A DNA stretch of 64,000 bases from Pteria penguin (GCA_035048485.1 CM068583.1:25168841-25232840), one strand, 5' to 3'; positions 12,009-23,931 are shown, counted from the stretch's first letter. Notes: generated by a model not told the origin, from the letters alone. Translations and numbers: made by a program.

Positions 12009-13174
12009 TGACGTCATCAAAGCTAATTAAATATTCATACGTTAATATCTCTCTTATTAAATGAGATATCGGCATGAAATTTTATATCTAAACATGTTTC
12101 CACATTCTTAATCTACCTCTAGAATGAAAATGGCATGCTGCCAATATTTTTGAAATTATTGAAAATTTTCGAATCAAATCTTTGGCAAGGTCTAGCGACT
12201 TTATTTGCAGTCGGATTTTGATCGGGTTTCTTCCATTCGATAGAGCGTTCAAATACCTACCAGTAAAGTGTTCTCAGATTTTCGCTAACTCTTACGGTTC
12301 TCGAGTTATTTGCGTTTGAACACGACAACCCCCTTTAAAGTGATGTTTGTGACGTCATCAACACTCATTAATTATTCATGAAATGTTTTCGCCTATAGCT
12401 CGCTTATTGAGGAAGATAGAGGTGTGAAATTTGGTAGCATGATAGAGATTGAGAATATCTACCGACTGACAAGAGGAATTTGGCATGGAGCCAAATTCCT
12501 GAAAATGACGTCATACTTTGTAAATGACGTCATATCTCCCTTATTTTTCATCGGATCGAGGCGGGGACGGTTGGAATCGATTCTGCGTGAAAAAGTAAAA
12601 TGGTAAGTACCCAGCAACAGAATTTCGATATCTCTTACCGTTTTCGAGATATTTGCGGTCAAAGTTCAGTGTTTGGCCTTTCCTGAAAATACAATTTAAA
12701 ACTTCAGGTACCTGTGTCTCGCTTATTGATAAAGCTAGAGGTATGAAATTTGGTAGCATAAAAGAGAATGCAAATATCTACCGACTGACAAAAGGGAATT
12801 GGCAAGGTGCCAAATTCCTGAAAATGACGTCATACTTTTCTAAATGACGTCATAACTCCCTTATTTTTCATCGTATCGAATCGGGGATTGTTGCAATCGA
12901 TTCTGCGTGAAAAAGTAGTTAAAGGACAAAGGTCTGGTCTCAGATTTTCGATATCTCTTACCGTTTTCGAGATATTTGCGGTCAAAGTTCAGTGTTTGGC
13001 CTTTCCTGAAAATACAATTTAAAACTTCAGGTACCTGTGTCTCGCTTATTGATAAAGCTAGAGGTATGAAATTTGGTAGCATAAAAGAAAATGCAAATAT
13101 CTACCGACTGACAAAAGGGAATTGGCATGGTACCAAATTCCTGAAAATGACGTCATACTTTGTAAATGACGTCA
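12009..13174 (+). promoter_or_regulatory. Cluster of eight TGACGTCA (CRE-like) octamers
   Basis: Perfect TGACGTCA palindromes lie at 12009, 12350, 12506, 12525, 12825, 12845, 13148 and 13167. The last six form three pairs, each with a 19-20 bp start-to-start spacing, one pair per 320-bp repeat. TGACGTCA is the consensus site for CREB/ATF bZIP factors. Whether these act as promoter or enhancer sites is inference; no transcript start is visible. Confidence 0.5.
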
Positions 13175-13250
13175 TAACTCCATTAATTTTCATCTTATCG
13201 AATCGGGGATTGTTGCAATCGATTCTGCGCGAAAATTTATATGCATAACA
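12410..13250 (+). repeat. 320-bp tandem repeat inside family D
   Basis: Recurring GAAATTTGGTAGCAT anchors occur near 12425, 12744 and 13066, with a decayed one near 13408, giving a period of about 320 bp. Each unit contains CTACCGACTGACAA, CCAAATTCCTGAAAATGACG, a second TGACGTCA and GATTCTGCG(T/C)GAAAA. Open frames on both strands through this region merely follow the repeat. Confidence 0.85.
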
Positions 13251-14505
13251 TTGCCATCAAATTTTCGCTAACTCTTACCGTTTTCGAGTTATTTAGGTTT
13301 AAACACGACAACCCCCTTTAAAGTGATGCTTTCAACGTCACATAAAGTTCATTAATGTTTAATGAAATGGTTTCAGCTAAAGCTCGCTTATTAAAGAAGG
13401 TAGAGATGTGAAAATTGGTAGCATGATAGGGAATGAGGGTATCTACCGACTCTTTACTTTGAAATTTCATCTTTCGGCTATTCATTCTCACAGACACACA
13501 CTCCCGTTTAATGAAAAAATTTTTCGAAATATACGACGTTTTAAGAGAATTACGTAAGATTTAATATTTTTCGATTTTCGCGTATGTAGCTTTTAGTTTT
13601 AATGGTAGATCTCTCAAATTTTCACTGTTATGTTCTCTAGGTTCATATCTTTAGAACTTTCATCGGCCGATATTATCTATCTCTTTTAGTTTGGCCTCTA
13701 TTTCAATTTAAAGTTTTTTAAAAATTACGTAATGTTCAAAACTGTCTTATTTTTAGTCTTTTAGTTTCCAAAACATTACGAAACGATTTTCCGTAACGAT
13801 TTTACTATGAAACATGTTTCCCGGTATTTGAAAGTGAGCAATTTAAAGATTTTTTTATAAAAATATCTTACTTGCGTAACTTTCAAGTATTTTTTATTCG
13901 TCGTATGAACAAATTATAAAAACAAGAGTTTGAGAAAGCATTTTGATTTCGATTTCTTAAACAAAAATCAAATTTTGGGCACTCTACTGATGAACAACGC
14001 AATAAACATATCTTCAGAAGCGCGGTCAATTTGCCTTGCTTAATACCTTGCACGACACCGCTGTGATATAGGACTTCTTCCATGGACAAGGCGCAGTAAC
14101 TCGCGATTAATTCAATCGCGATTTAAAGTGCTTTCTATAAAATAGAGTTTGAGAAAGTATTATGCATTCGAATTCTTAAACAAAAAAAACCCCAAAAAAT
14201 AAAAAAAACCAACCCCCCCCCCAAAAAAAAAAAAACAAAAAAAAAAAAAAAAGAAAAAAAAAGCAAATTTACATTCTACGAGCTACTGCTGAACAAGGCT
14301 ATAAAGAAATCTTCTCCGAGCGTCGGCATTACACATTAGAGAAGCGCGGTGAATTTGCCTTGCTTAATACCTCGCACTGCGCCGCTGTTATACAGGACTT
14401 CAAACGTGTGTGAATTAATCGCCAGTTACAGTGCTTTACCTGTGGAATACGAGACATTGTCAAGTCTTTCTTTTGTATATTGGGGAAGGCGGCATTACTA
14501 AAGGC

Positions 14506-14670
14506 CATCGCGAGGAGAATTGTTTATTCCAGCAGAGTGGCGATTCAAGGTCAAACATCTGTACACGCGAAATAACTTGCGTAAGTTCATCGCGAGGAGA
14601 ATTGTTTATTCCAGCAGAGAAGCGATTCAAGGTCAAACATCTGTACACGCGAAATACCTTGCGTAAGTTA
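14506..14670 (+). repeat. 82-bp direct duplication
   Basis: CATCGCGAGGAGAATTGTTT starts at 14506 and again at 14588. Both copies continue through CCAGCAGAG, GCGATTCAAGGTCAAACATC and TGTACACGCGAAATA. Adjacent direct duplication near the 3' end of family D. Confidence 0.85.
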
Positions 14671-15010
14671 ATAAATAAACAACATAAAGCGGGCAGTAAG
14701 GACTGAAGATCTAGGTTACACGTGCAGATTGTACTAAGTGTGATTGTCCTACATGTTTCTTGTTTCAAATATATGGTCAAGAGTAGTCGATATTGTGCGA
14801 TGTAGGCTTCAGTATAATGTGTATAATGTAAGTCGCCGTTACCTACAATTTCTGCAAGTAGATTGCGCAATGTGGATACCATCACTAAAGATCAGATATC
14901 TGGATCGTGAAAAAGAATTTTGTATTAGAGTAGGAGATCTCAGCTTCGCTGCTTCGACTTTAACTTGTGAAACCTACTCGTTGCTTTAGCAACGAGCTCG
15001 TTTCTAGTTT

Positions 15011-16785
15011 GGGTCTTCCGATTCCATCGGAAGACCCATTTGTTATTGTGAGGTTTTTTCTTTACATTTGTTTTTATTATTCTTTTTATTCTAAACAGGG
15101 TTTTTGACTGCAATTTTCTCAGCAACGGCTTTACTAGTAATCTTTTTTTTTTCTTTTACTTTGTTTTCAAAGTTAAACTTATTAGATTTATTAGAAAAGT
15201 TTTGAAAAATTCCGGTTTTAAAGAAAATTACAGAGCCATACTTAATTTTTAAACTTTCTCAAATAAAACGTTTATTATTTAAGCTAGACTCCTCAAACTT
15301 TCTTTTAATTGTTGTACAGGTGTAGATCCTGACAACCGAATTTACGCCGATTATATAACTATTAGGATAAAGACGCTATTTGTGTTTAAAGTTTTTAAAC
15401 TCATTACGTAACTTTCAAACTCGTTTATTCTAAGTCCTAGCGTATAAAAAGAAAACAAAACGATTTAGAATGTCAATTTCAGCTTGAAAAAAGGTGTTTT
15501 AATATTTTAAAATTATTTTTAAGTGAGAAATTTAAGATTTTCAAAAATTTGGTTAGTTGCGTAATTGCTTCATAACTTGCTTATTTTTCGTCGTATGATC
15601 ACAAAAAACCAATACAGCACTAGAGAAGGGTTTACTCTTTTGAACTGTTTTTTAAAAACCATCCAAATATTTGCCCCCTTCCCTCTGGCGTCTGCAAACC
15701 TTATCGAGAGGGGGTCTTAAATCACCAAAATTTCACCCCGATTTTTCAATTCCATTTTCTGAGAAACAGTTTTATCCACACGCTTCATCTTTTTATTATA
15801 GACTTTCACCGGCACCGTTACCCGTTTAGATAAAAAAAAATTTGAAAATCGATGTTTTTTTGAAAGATTACGCAAGAATTAGTTAAATTTTAAATTCTCC
15901 AATAACAGCGTTATTTTTCAAGCTAGACTATTCAAATTTCATCTGTCATATTCTCTAGGTTCATATCTTTAGAACTTTCATCGGCCGATAATATCTATCT
16001 ATTTTAGTTTGGCCGCTATTTCAATTTAAAGTTTTTAAATAATTACGTAATTTGCATAAGTTGTTTATTTTTAGTCCTATCGTTTCCAGAGTATTACGAA
16101 ACGATTTTCCGTAGCGATTTTAGTATGAAACATGTTTCTCATTATTTGAAAGTGAGCAATTTAAAGATTTTTTTTAAAAAAAAAATATCCTACTTGCGTA
16201 ACTTTCATGTATTTTCTTATTCTTCGTATTGACAAAGAATAAAACCGAGAGTTTGAGAAAGAATTTGAATTCGATTTCTCACATTTTTTTTTTTTTTTTT
16301 GCACTCTACCCGCTACTGATGAACAACGCAATAAACAAATCTTCTCCGAGCGTCGGCAATTCACATTAGAGAAGCGCGGTGAATTTGCCTTGCTTAATAC
16401 CTTGCACAGCACCGCTGTTATACAGGATTGTTACTGCACTTTGGCCGTGGCATGTTTAAACGACAGTTATAAAGGAGACCCGCAATATGTATGATTTACT
16501 TTAATTTGAGTTCCTTTGTCTCCTTACTATAATAGTCATCTCAGTGGTATATACACAACTAACTTGACCGTTGAAAAGCGCAATACACACACTCTATCCA
16601 GCTATGTCGCATTACGTCACCACGCTTCTCTTTCTAACGCTGTATTCATGCCGCTTTAATTACATGAGTGTGTTTACATAGTGTCTCGGTGAGATATATA
16701 CATGTATCTATGTATATACTTCTTCTTTGCCCTAATCGGCATATCTATGATGCCGCAATAAATGCGTATACTCATTGCAGTATCT
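15011..16785 (+). mobile_element. Family C unit 6, 3'-truncated (subfamily III)
   Basis: The 5' hairpin (15011-15037) lies directly behind the CTAG of family D (15004-15007) with only TTT between, a clean D/C junction. The core matches unit 3 (TTCTAAACAGGG, then TTTTTGACTGC). It runs to ACTCATTGCAGTATCTG and stops near 16785 without GGAAGACCC, stem or CTAG. Confidence 0.78.
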
Positions 16786-17905
16786 GTTTTGTTTATGACT
16801 ATAAAGAAAACAAAACGATTTAGAATGTCAATTCCAGCTTGAAAAAAGGTGTTTTAATATTTTAAATTTATTTTTAAGTGAGAAATTTAAGATTTTCAAA
16901 AATTTGGTTAGTTGCGTAATTGCTTCATAACTTGTTTATTTTTCGTCGTATTGTCACGAAAAACCAATACAGCACTAGATAAGGGTTTACTCTTTTGAAC
17001 TGTTTTTTAAAAATTATCGAAATATTTACCCCCTTCCCTCTGGCGTCTGCAAACCTTATCGAGAAGGGGTCTTAAATCGCCAAAATTTCACCCCGATTTT
17101 TCAATTCCATTTTCTGAGAAACAGTTTTATCTACATGCTTCATATTTTTATTATAGACTTTCACAGGCACCGTTACCCGTTTAGATAAAAAAAAAATATA
17201 AAATCAAAGCTTTTTTAAAGATTACGTAAAAATAAATTAAATTCTAAATTCTCCACTTACAGCGTTATTTCTCATGCTAGACTATTCAAATTTTATCTGT
17301 CATATTCTCTAGGTTCATATCTTTACAACCTTTATCAGCCGATAACATCGATCTTTTTTAGTTTGACTGCTATTTGAATTCAAAATTTTTAAATAATTAC
17401 GTAATGTGCAAATTTTTTATATTTGTATTCTTATCGTTTCCAAAACATTACGAAACGATTTTCCGTAACGATTTTTGTATGAAATTTGTTTCTCACTTTT
17501 TCAAAGTGTGCAATTTAAAGATTTTTTTAAAAAAATATCTTACTTGCGTTATTTTCATGTATTTTCTTATTCGTCGTATGTACAAAGTATCAAAACGAGA
17601 GTTCGAGAAAGCATTTTGAATTTGATTTCTTAAACAAAAATCACATTTTTTGCACACTACCCGCTACTGATGAACAACGCAATAAACAAATCTTCTCCTA
17701 GCGCCGGAATTTCACATTAGAGAAGCGCGGTGAATTTGCCTTGCTTAATACCTTGCAAAGCACCGCTGTTATCATGATTGTTACTACACTTTGTCGGTGG
17801 CATGTTTAAACGACAGTTTTAAAGGAGACCCGCAATATGTATGATTTACTTTAATTTGAGTTCCTTTGTCTCCTTACTATAGTAGTCATCTCAGTGCTAT
17901 ATATA
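16786..17905 (+). mobile_element. Partial family C core
   Basis: Starts in mid-core (AAAGAAAACAAAACGATTTAG) and runs to the CTCAGTGCTATATATACA segment, where it jumps back to AAAAATCACATTTT of an upstream core position. Both edges look like recombination or deletion breakpoints inside C sequence. Confidence 0.7.
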
Positions 17906-19078
17906 CAAAAATCACATTTTAGCACTCTACCCTCTATAGATGAACAACGCAATAAAGAAATCTTCTCCGAGCGTAAAACAAATCGCATTCTTTAACCCCC
18001 ATCCGCTACCGATGACCAACGATCTCGAGACAACTCTGCTTAGATGCTGCGAATTACACAGCGACCGTAAAATTTACCTTGTTAACTTGGCACAGCTCAG
18101 CGCAGATGTCATACAGGACTTCAGTTTATGGATTAATTGCGCGATTATATTGTATTATATTGTATTGTATATTACGCTATACATGTGGGATATCTAATAC
18201 ATAAATAAATTGACAATTATAGAAGAAACCTCTATATTCAGCGTTCAGTACAAGAAACACGGGATTATCTAAATAAATTTGGCAGTGTAATGATTTTGTG
18301 AAAATATGTAGGTTCAATTGAAGATAAGAATATGAGTATGGAAATAGCGCAACTTTGTTGTTACTTGAATTATTTAATGTTACTTCCTTATTCGTCGTAT
18401 GAACAAAATATAAGAGAGTTTGAGAAGAAAACATTAATTTTTGTATTCTACTCGTTACCGATGAGAAACGCTATAGCTAAATGATTTCCGAGAGTCGCGA
18501 TTTCACATGATGAATTTGTCTTGCTTACTTCACATAGCGTTGCTGCTATTCGGGAATCAACGTGTGTGGATTAATCGCAAGTTCCAGCGCTATTCACGTA
18601 GAATATTTTATATTTACTTTATAAACAAGTATAAGGAAACCCTAAGCGGTTAGTACAAGAATTATGGAAATACAGCTATCAATAAAACTTTTGTAATGTA
18701 ACGTGCTCCGAGCGATATATGTAGATACATCAGCATGGAAATAGTAGAACATTTGAATAGTTCTTTGTTTTATTTTGTTTGTTTTGAGTTTCTTTGTCTC
18801 CGTACTTTAATAGTCATCGCATTGTTATATACAGTTATCTTGACCGTTGAAAAGATCAACACACACACTCTGTTCAGCTATGTCGCATTACGTCACAAGC
18901 TTCTCGATGCGACCCGTAATACACACACTTCCTATAACCGTATATATGTCGCTTTAATTATATGCGGGTATTTTACTTAGTGTCTTGGTACGTAAATAGT
19001 TGTAGTAAGTGAAAATGCGCAGCCTCCCCCCCCCCCCTCCTCCCCCAGTCGCACCAAGTATTGCAGTCCTGCAGAAAC

Positions 19079-19311
19079 AGGACTATACCGAATACACTGT
19101 TCACTGGCCTCACTGTCGTTAACACCTTCCTCAAAATCAGGCGTCTTCAGTTATTTGTAAATGCCAGCGATAATTCCTATACAAACAACTTATTACGTAT
19201 TCCATATACACCGTCCACTGGAATCAACATACCAAGTAGTAAATCTTGTCTGTATACGTAGCAATCGTTTCTATTTTTTAATTTTAACGTGATATTTATA
19301 TTTGAATCCTC
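19079..19311 (+). repeat. Dispersed repeat, inverted relative to 47505-47759
   Basis: The reverse complement of 47505-47759 aligns along most of this stretch. Shared words are AGGACTATAC, GTTAACACCTT, AACTTATTACGTA, AACATACCAA and GTAGCAATCGTTTCTATTTTT. Probably two copies of one dispersed element; ends and class are unclear. Confidence 0.65.
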
Positions 19312-19461
19312 CCCCCCCCCAAAATTGTAATATATTCTGTGCTTATGAATATCCTGTATAATTTGTATGAAAACTCTAAATGCTTTTGCTTGCTGAATTC
19401 ATACACACTGTCCAGTTATATCGCATTACGTCATTACGCTTCTCCATGGGAATTCTGTAAT

Positions 19462-19608
19462 CAGTGGCGGATTTAGAGGGGGCCCCTGCCCCACTTTTCG
19501 ACACATATTGACATGTAAATATCCAGATTTGACACCAAAAATGACCGAGTAGTTTGGCTAATACACATATGCCCCCCCCCCCTTTCCAAATTTCTGGATT
19601 CGCCACTG
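19462..19608. mobile_element. MITE with CAGTGGCGGATTTAGA terminal inverted repeats
   Basis: The left end CAGTGGCGGATTTAGA pairs with the right end TCTGGATTCGCCACTG (one mismatch). The interior has no coding capacity. A 5-bp duplication, GTAAT, flanks it at 19457-19461 and 19609-19613. The host sequence restored by removing it reads as a decayed family C unit (GAATTCTGTAATACAC). A second copy lies at 49891-50031. Superfamily is not determinable from the ends alone. Confidence 0.88.
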
Positions 19609-19690
19609 GTAATACACCGATTTTCTATACCTGTATGCAATGCACTTGAAATGTGTTTTAGATAGTGTCTCGTGCGTTTTGCTTTTTAAA

Positions 19691-20828
19691 CAATCAGTTT
19701 GTTATGCCTACGCTGTTTATTTGTGAATGCGCAAATTGTGCCCATGTAATCAATGTAGGTACATTTGAATATTTTGTTTTACCTTTACCAACCAATTTGA
19801 TTATGAAAACACCTTTAGACAAACATTTACCATGCATGCAGTTCAAATTAAAGATTATGTAGCACAAGTTTCATATACATCATCAAGAATGTCAAACGCC
19901 CTTTGATTTTTTTCATATTTTTTCTCAGCATTTGCTCAAGGGCGGATTTAGGGAGGGGGCGGGGTGTCATTAAAAAATAATCATACACTATTAATTTCAT
20001 ATCTCGGTGATCATTATGACAATTGCAGTAATAAATTTAATGCGAAATTACATGTATGGCATAAAGATTTAATATAATATGATATGAATTTTATTTTACC
20101 AATGTTGTTCCCAATCTTCAGTAACGCGAAATCACTTTGGTACGATGTCACCCAGTACCACGTGACATTTCAGAACTAGGTCAAAGACGCTGTAAGGCGC
20201 TTACTGAATAGCTGTAATGTTTACGAGTTGATCTTGCATGAAAAAAATCTGAGATTCTGAGATAACGATTACATTCCTTACAGTTTTCATTGTTATATAG
20301 AGAGTGTGAAGATTATTGCTCAAGTGGTCAGGTAAATTGATCTTAGCAGTTTGTTTTGTTTTGTCAGTTTTGAGTTTTGTAACAACAGTACAGTGCAGTA
20401 GATCTACAGTGATGTTTTAGAATTTCCTCTGACAGAGGCCTAAGGCTTATCCTGTGTTGACACCTCAAACAGGCTTGATTTATCTCCGATAAGCAAAATC
20501 ACTGTGAGGTTGCAGTATCGGTCTACGTATAAACCAGAGGAGTCTGGTCATGATGTTTGGGGTAAAACATGGGGTTTTGCTTGAGCCGTTAAGCCTCTTT
20601 TGTATAAATTTTAAGGGGGTTTGCACCAGTGATTTATAGACTAATATAATGGATTCGGCCCCAGTGCATGTGCAGCCTCAGTAGATCCAGCCCCAGTCAA
20701 TTACAGTCATTTAATTCTGACACCAGTGGATTCCTGCCACATTACATATATTTTATTATAAGTTTAACAAGGCCAACGCTATATGCATGACAGTCGTGTA
20801 TGTACATGTAAACTGGAATTTTTATATA
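19691..20828. other. No gene recognised
   Basis: AT-rich DNA without a recognisable gene. A GGGCGGATTTAGGGAGGGGG stretch near 19934 resembles one end of the MITE at 19462 but has no partner. Short open frames show no motif. Confidence 0.5.
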
Positions 20829-20839
20829 CACAACCTGTC

Positions 20840-21012
20840 GGTTGGTTGGTTGATTGGTGTTTTACGTGGCTTTCAACAATTTTTCAGTTATATCGCGACA
20901 TGGAAGCAGGAGGTAAACAACCTCTTAAACATAGTGGCGCAACCCGGGAACCGAACCCAGATCGTCGGTGCCGCAAGCCAAGCGCTTAACCACTACACCA
21001 AGCCTGCCCCCT
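20840..21012 (-). mobile_element. tRNA-derived SINE (type 1), minus strand
   Basis: Second copy of the SINE at 1473-1646, same orientation, with the tRNA-like head at the right end (box B complement GGAACCGAACC). An 11-bp target-site duplication, CACAACCTGTC, is at 20829-20839 and 21013-21023. Divergence from the first copy is scattered point changes. Confidence 0.93.
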
Positions 21013-21023
21013 CACAACCTGTC

Positions 21024-22590
21024 AGATTTGCAGGTATATTTATATATAGTCTGATTCATCCACACGTTAGATTCTGCTACTGAGATGCAGTTATCATTTT
21101 GCAAACAAGGGGATGATTCAGACTAAATATAAACAAACCAGCAATTTTGACACAGGTTGGGAAAATATGTGTAGGGCCCTTCAGACTACAGATCAAGGGT
21201 AAGGTATTATTGCCAATCATTTGCTTAATGTTTACATATGTTAGATACATGTAATTGCTCCAATGACGAAATACATTGAATTGTGCCAGCCATTCTGTTT
21301 ATCAAAATTGCAAGTTTACGTAACGTAAGGAATTGTGGCCCTATCATTCATTTAGAGCCACTGTTTGCAGCTATCTTTACTACATATATGAAATGAAGTT
21401 AAATGAAATGATTTGAACTGTAAGGAATATTACAAAGATCAAAGTTTAGTTAGATTGTCTATAAATATTACAAATACTATCATAGTTAGTATATAGTTCA
21501 TTCCATTACAATCTAATTCATCAGTATCAACAAACATGCCTACATATATAAGTACATAATGTAGGGGCCATACCAACCAATTACCTGCTCCAGTAGATAC
21601 AAGTCAAACAGTACTCCTATTGTTGAACTTTTACTGATATTTTAAGGTGATTTGGATCCATGTCTAAATAAATAAAACGGTTAATGCAAGGGCTACGTGT
21701 TGTAGAACTAGGTTCTGCTCATAAAACATGATAGGAAATTTATGAGTTTATTATGTTTGAATGGCATACTATTTGATTACTCTGTGCTACAAAACAAGCT
21801 CTTGGGAGTATGCAAATTGCTCTCCAAGTCCGTGATAATGTCTGATGCTTTACCCCAAATACAGGTAAACTTTGCTATCTCAACATCAGATATCTTGATA
21901 ACTCAGCTTATCTTGATGTCAGTTGTTGGTCCCAACTTTTTCCTTAATAATCTGATTAAATTTAGCCCAGATATCTCGACTTCCCCTTTGTTGACTATCA
22001 TGCTTATCTTGACCCCATTTTCCAGTTCCCTTATCAAAATTTACCTGGTTTATCTGGACAGTGGCTTCATATTAGTGGATTATAACTGTGATCTAGCCTT
22101 AAGTGATTTATTGATCGTTTCGCGACGCACATAATTAATAGATGGTAATGACCTGCGCATCAACAGCTTGGCTTAATATGTATCATAAGTGTATAATTAG
22201 TTAAAATTATTGTTACCTAAATGAGAAATTTGGATGCTGTTTGCAGATAACAATCAATTAAATGTGCATTTAATGAGGAAATTGGTAATTACAAGGATTT
22301 TGGCAAACTTTAAATAACTTTATCATGGTCATTTAACTTTAAGAGGGTGTTCATTCTCAGTTTGTCATCAAATCCATTTATGCGATATCACAGACAGGTT
22401 CTCCTACCCTTTCGTCCTTGGGAAATCCCCACCCAAACGGTCAGATAAATTCAAATAGTCAGGTAAAACATAAACTCAAGTTCATTGTATCGAGACGAAT
22501 TATTTTCTAAATTGTAAAATAAAACACTGTAAATTTATTATCACACGTGAATAAAACTATTATTAACAATAACCTTTCTTATGTATTGTT
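21024..22590. other. No gene recognised; TATCT(C/T)GA-rich repeat segment
   Basis: No gene. The 130-codon open frame at 21742-22134 is hydrophobic and lies in a stretch of recurring ATATCTTGATAAC, CAGATATCTCGAC and CTTATCTTGACC words. This looks like a degenerate DNA repeat rather than protein-coding sequence. Confidence 0.5.
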
Positions 22591-22620
22591 GTCCCCCGCA
22601 TTTCACGAAAGTGTGGGGAC
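22591..22620 (+). repeat. Type B 5' terminal hairpin of Helentron copy 1
   Basis: Imperfect palindrome with outer arms GTCCCC and GGGGAC and inner arms TTTC and GAAA. It is preceded by TTGTT and followed by ATTAAATC. A decayed equivalent at 59880-59909 opens copy 2. A TGACGTCA octamer lies downstream at 22797. Confidence 0.65.
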
Positions 22621-22659
22621 ATTAAATCCCATTCAATCGTCTGTCACAAAAACTTTAAC

Positions 22660-23190
22660 CTTGGTCATAACTTTTTAACTGTAAGACGTAGGGCCTTCAT
22701 ATTTGGCATGTGTGTTGCTAATAGGCTATTTTCATATAACTGGAAGGGGCCGTTAAAAACTTGGATTTAACACATCAGATTACGGATAACTGATTGTGAC
22801 GTCATACTTCGTAGAAGCATTGATGTTATATATTCAAAGATAAGATTATTATGTCATAATTAAAATATCACCAAAGTATGCAATGTCCATAGTTTGGATA
22901 TAACTCGGAAGTAGTCTATTGCAATATTTTTCTGTTGGTAACAAAATATTTTATTATGTAACCTTGAGTGTGACCTTGACCTACATCAGTGTAACTTTTT
23001 AACCATAAAATTTGGGGCCTTCATATTTGGCTTGTATGTCCTCAATGGCAACACCTTTTCGTTGGTACCAGAATTTTTTATCATGTGATCTTGTTTGTGG
23101 CCTTTGACCTACATCAATGTAACTTTTTAACTGTAAGACGTAGGACCTTCATATTTGGCATGTGTTTCTCTAATTGCAGATACATGTAAA
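22660..23190 (+). repeat. Tandem modules in the 5' non-coding region of copy 1
   Basis: Three recognisable repeats of a module of roughly 140 bp share AACTTTTTAAC, a GGNCCTTCATATTTGGC word, TTTTCNGTTGGTA and TGACCTTGACCTAC-like words (anchors near 22670, 22992 and 23125). The first interval is longer and contains extra DNA. The same modules occur upstream of Helentron copy 2 (59940-60275). Confidence 0.7.
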
Positions 23191-23353
23191 CATGCACAAC
23201 CATGACAATGTGTCACATATTACTGCACCTTTACAGATAGAACCCTGAAAGCAGGGGAACACAATTCTCTGAATTTGCGTGTTGTTGCTATGCTACATTT
23301 ATATTTTATTCAGTGTTTACTACTTATGGAAAGCAACATCAGCATGTAACTTT

Positions 23354-23384
<31 letters not shown>

Positions 23385-23931
23385 GGTGAGCTACAGTTAT
23401 AGTGTGTTGTCCGTCGTTAACTTTTTCACATTTTCAACTTCCTCTCTGGAACTGCACTGCAGATTTGGATCAAACTTTGTATATATGATGTACTCAAGAC
23501 CCCCTACTGAAAGTGTGTTCGGAATCCAGATTCTCTCAGTGGTGTATCCAGGGCGGGACCAAAAGTGCCCAAAATGGTACCTCTCTTCAAAAATTTTCTC
23601 CTCCAGAACCTGTGCATAAATTGGGAAACTAATTGCATTTCAACAATCTATAAAGGGTTATCAAAAATTGTGTTAGGGGTTAAGATCTGTCAAATAGAAA
23701 TTTACGCTTTTTGACATGTTTTTGGACTCAGTAATTTCAATGCAGAAAATTGTCGTATTTTTCAGTTTATTGATATTGATGATTTCTTAATGACTATTTT
23801 GATCATAATTATGGTAAGGAATATCATTGAGAAAGAATTTTGTCAATATCCCAATTTTGGGATTTTTTTGTTAAACTTCTAAAAAAAAAAGGGGGGGGGG
23901 GTTGGCCATTTTTCACATTTTCAACTTTTTT

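Larger units (their letters stand above)
11490..15007 (+). mobile_element. Complete family D Helentron-like element
   Basis: The 5' end is the hairpin GGTTTCACAAG/CTTGTGAAACC at 11491-11517. The 3' end (14964-15007) repeats CTTGTGAAACC, then has the stem CTCGTTGC/GCAACGAG and CTCGTTTCTAG. The end plan matches family C, with a related GTTGC/GCAAC stem and the same terminal CTAG before TT. The interior has 320-bp tandem repeats (12410-13250), a stretch from about 13470 related to the 3' half of C units, a purine/cytosine homopolymer patch near 14205-14265 and an 82-bp duplication near 14506. No conserved protein is visible; the short open frames follow the tandem repeat. Confidence 0.78.
17906..19690 (+). 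mobile_element. Decayed family C 3' halves
   Basis: Recognisable C segments recur with many substitutions: GCACTCTACCC near 17921, GTCGCATTACGTCAC near 18881, GTGTCTTGG near 18981, ATCGCATTACGTCATTACG near 19420 and ATAGTGTCTCG near 19661. The stretch is split by an unrelated repeat (19079-19311) and a MITE (19462-19608). No intact gene; short open frames here show no recognisable motif. Confidence 0.6.

Noticed and set aside
12541..13248. Repeated open frames on both strands (for example 12541-12759, 12861-13082, 12976-13248)
   Set aside because: They recur only because of the 320-bp tandem repeat, on both strands and without recognisable motifs.
21742..22134. 130-codon hydrophobic frame
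   Set aside because: Built from degenerate repeats of an ATATCTNGA-type word; no start context or domain.
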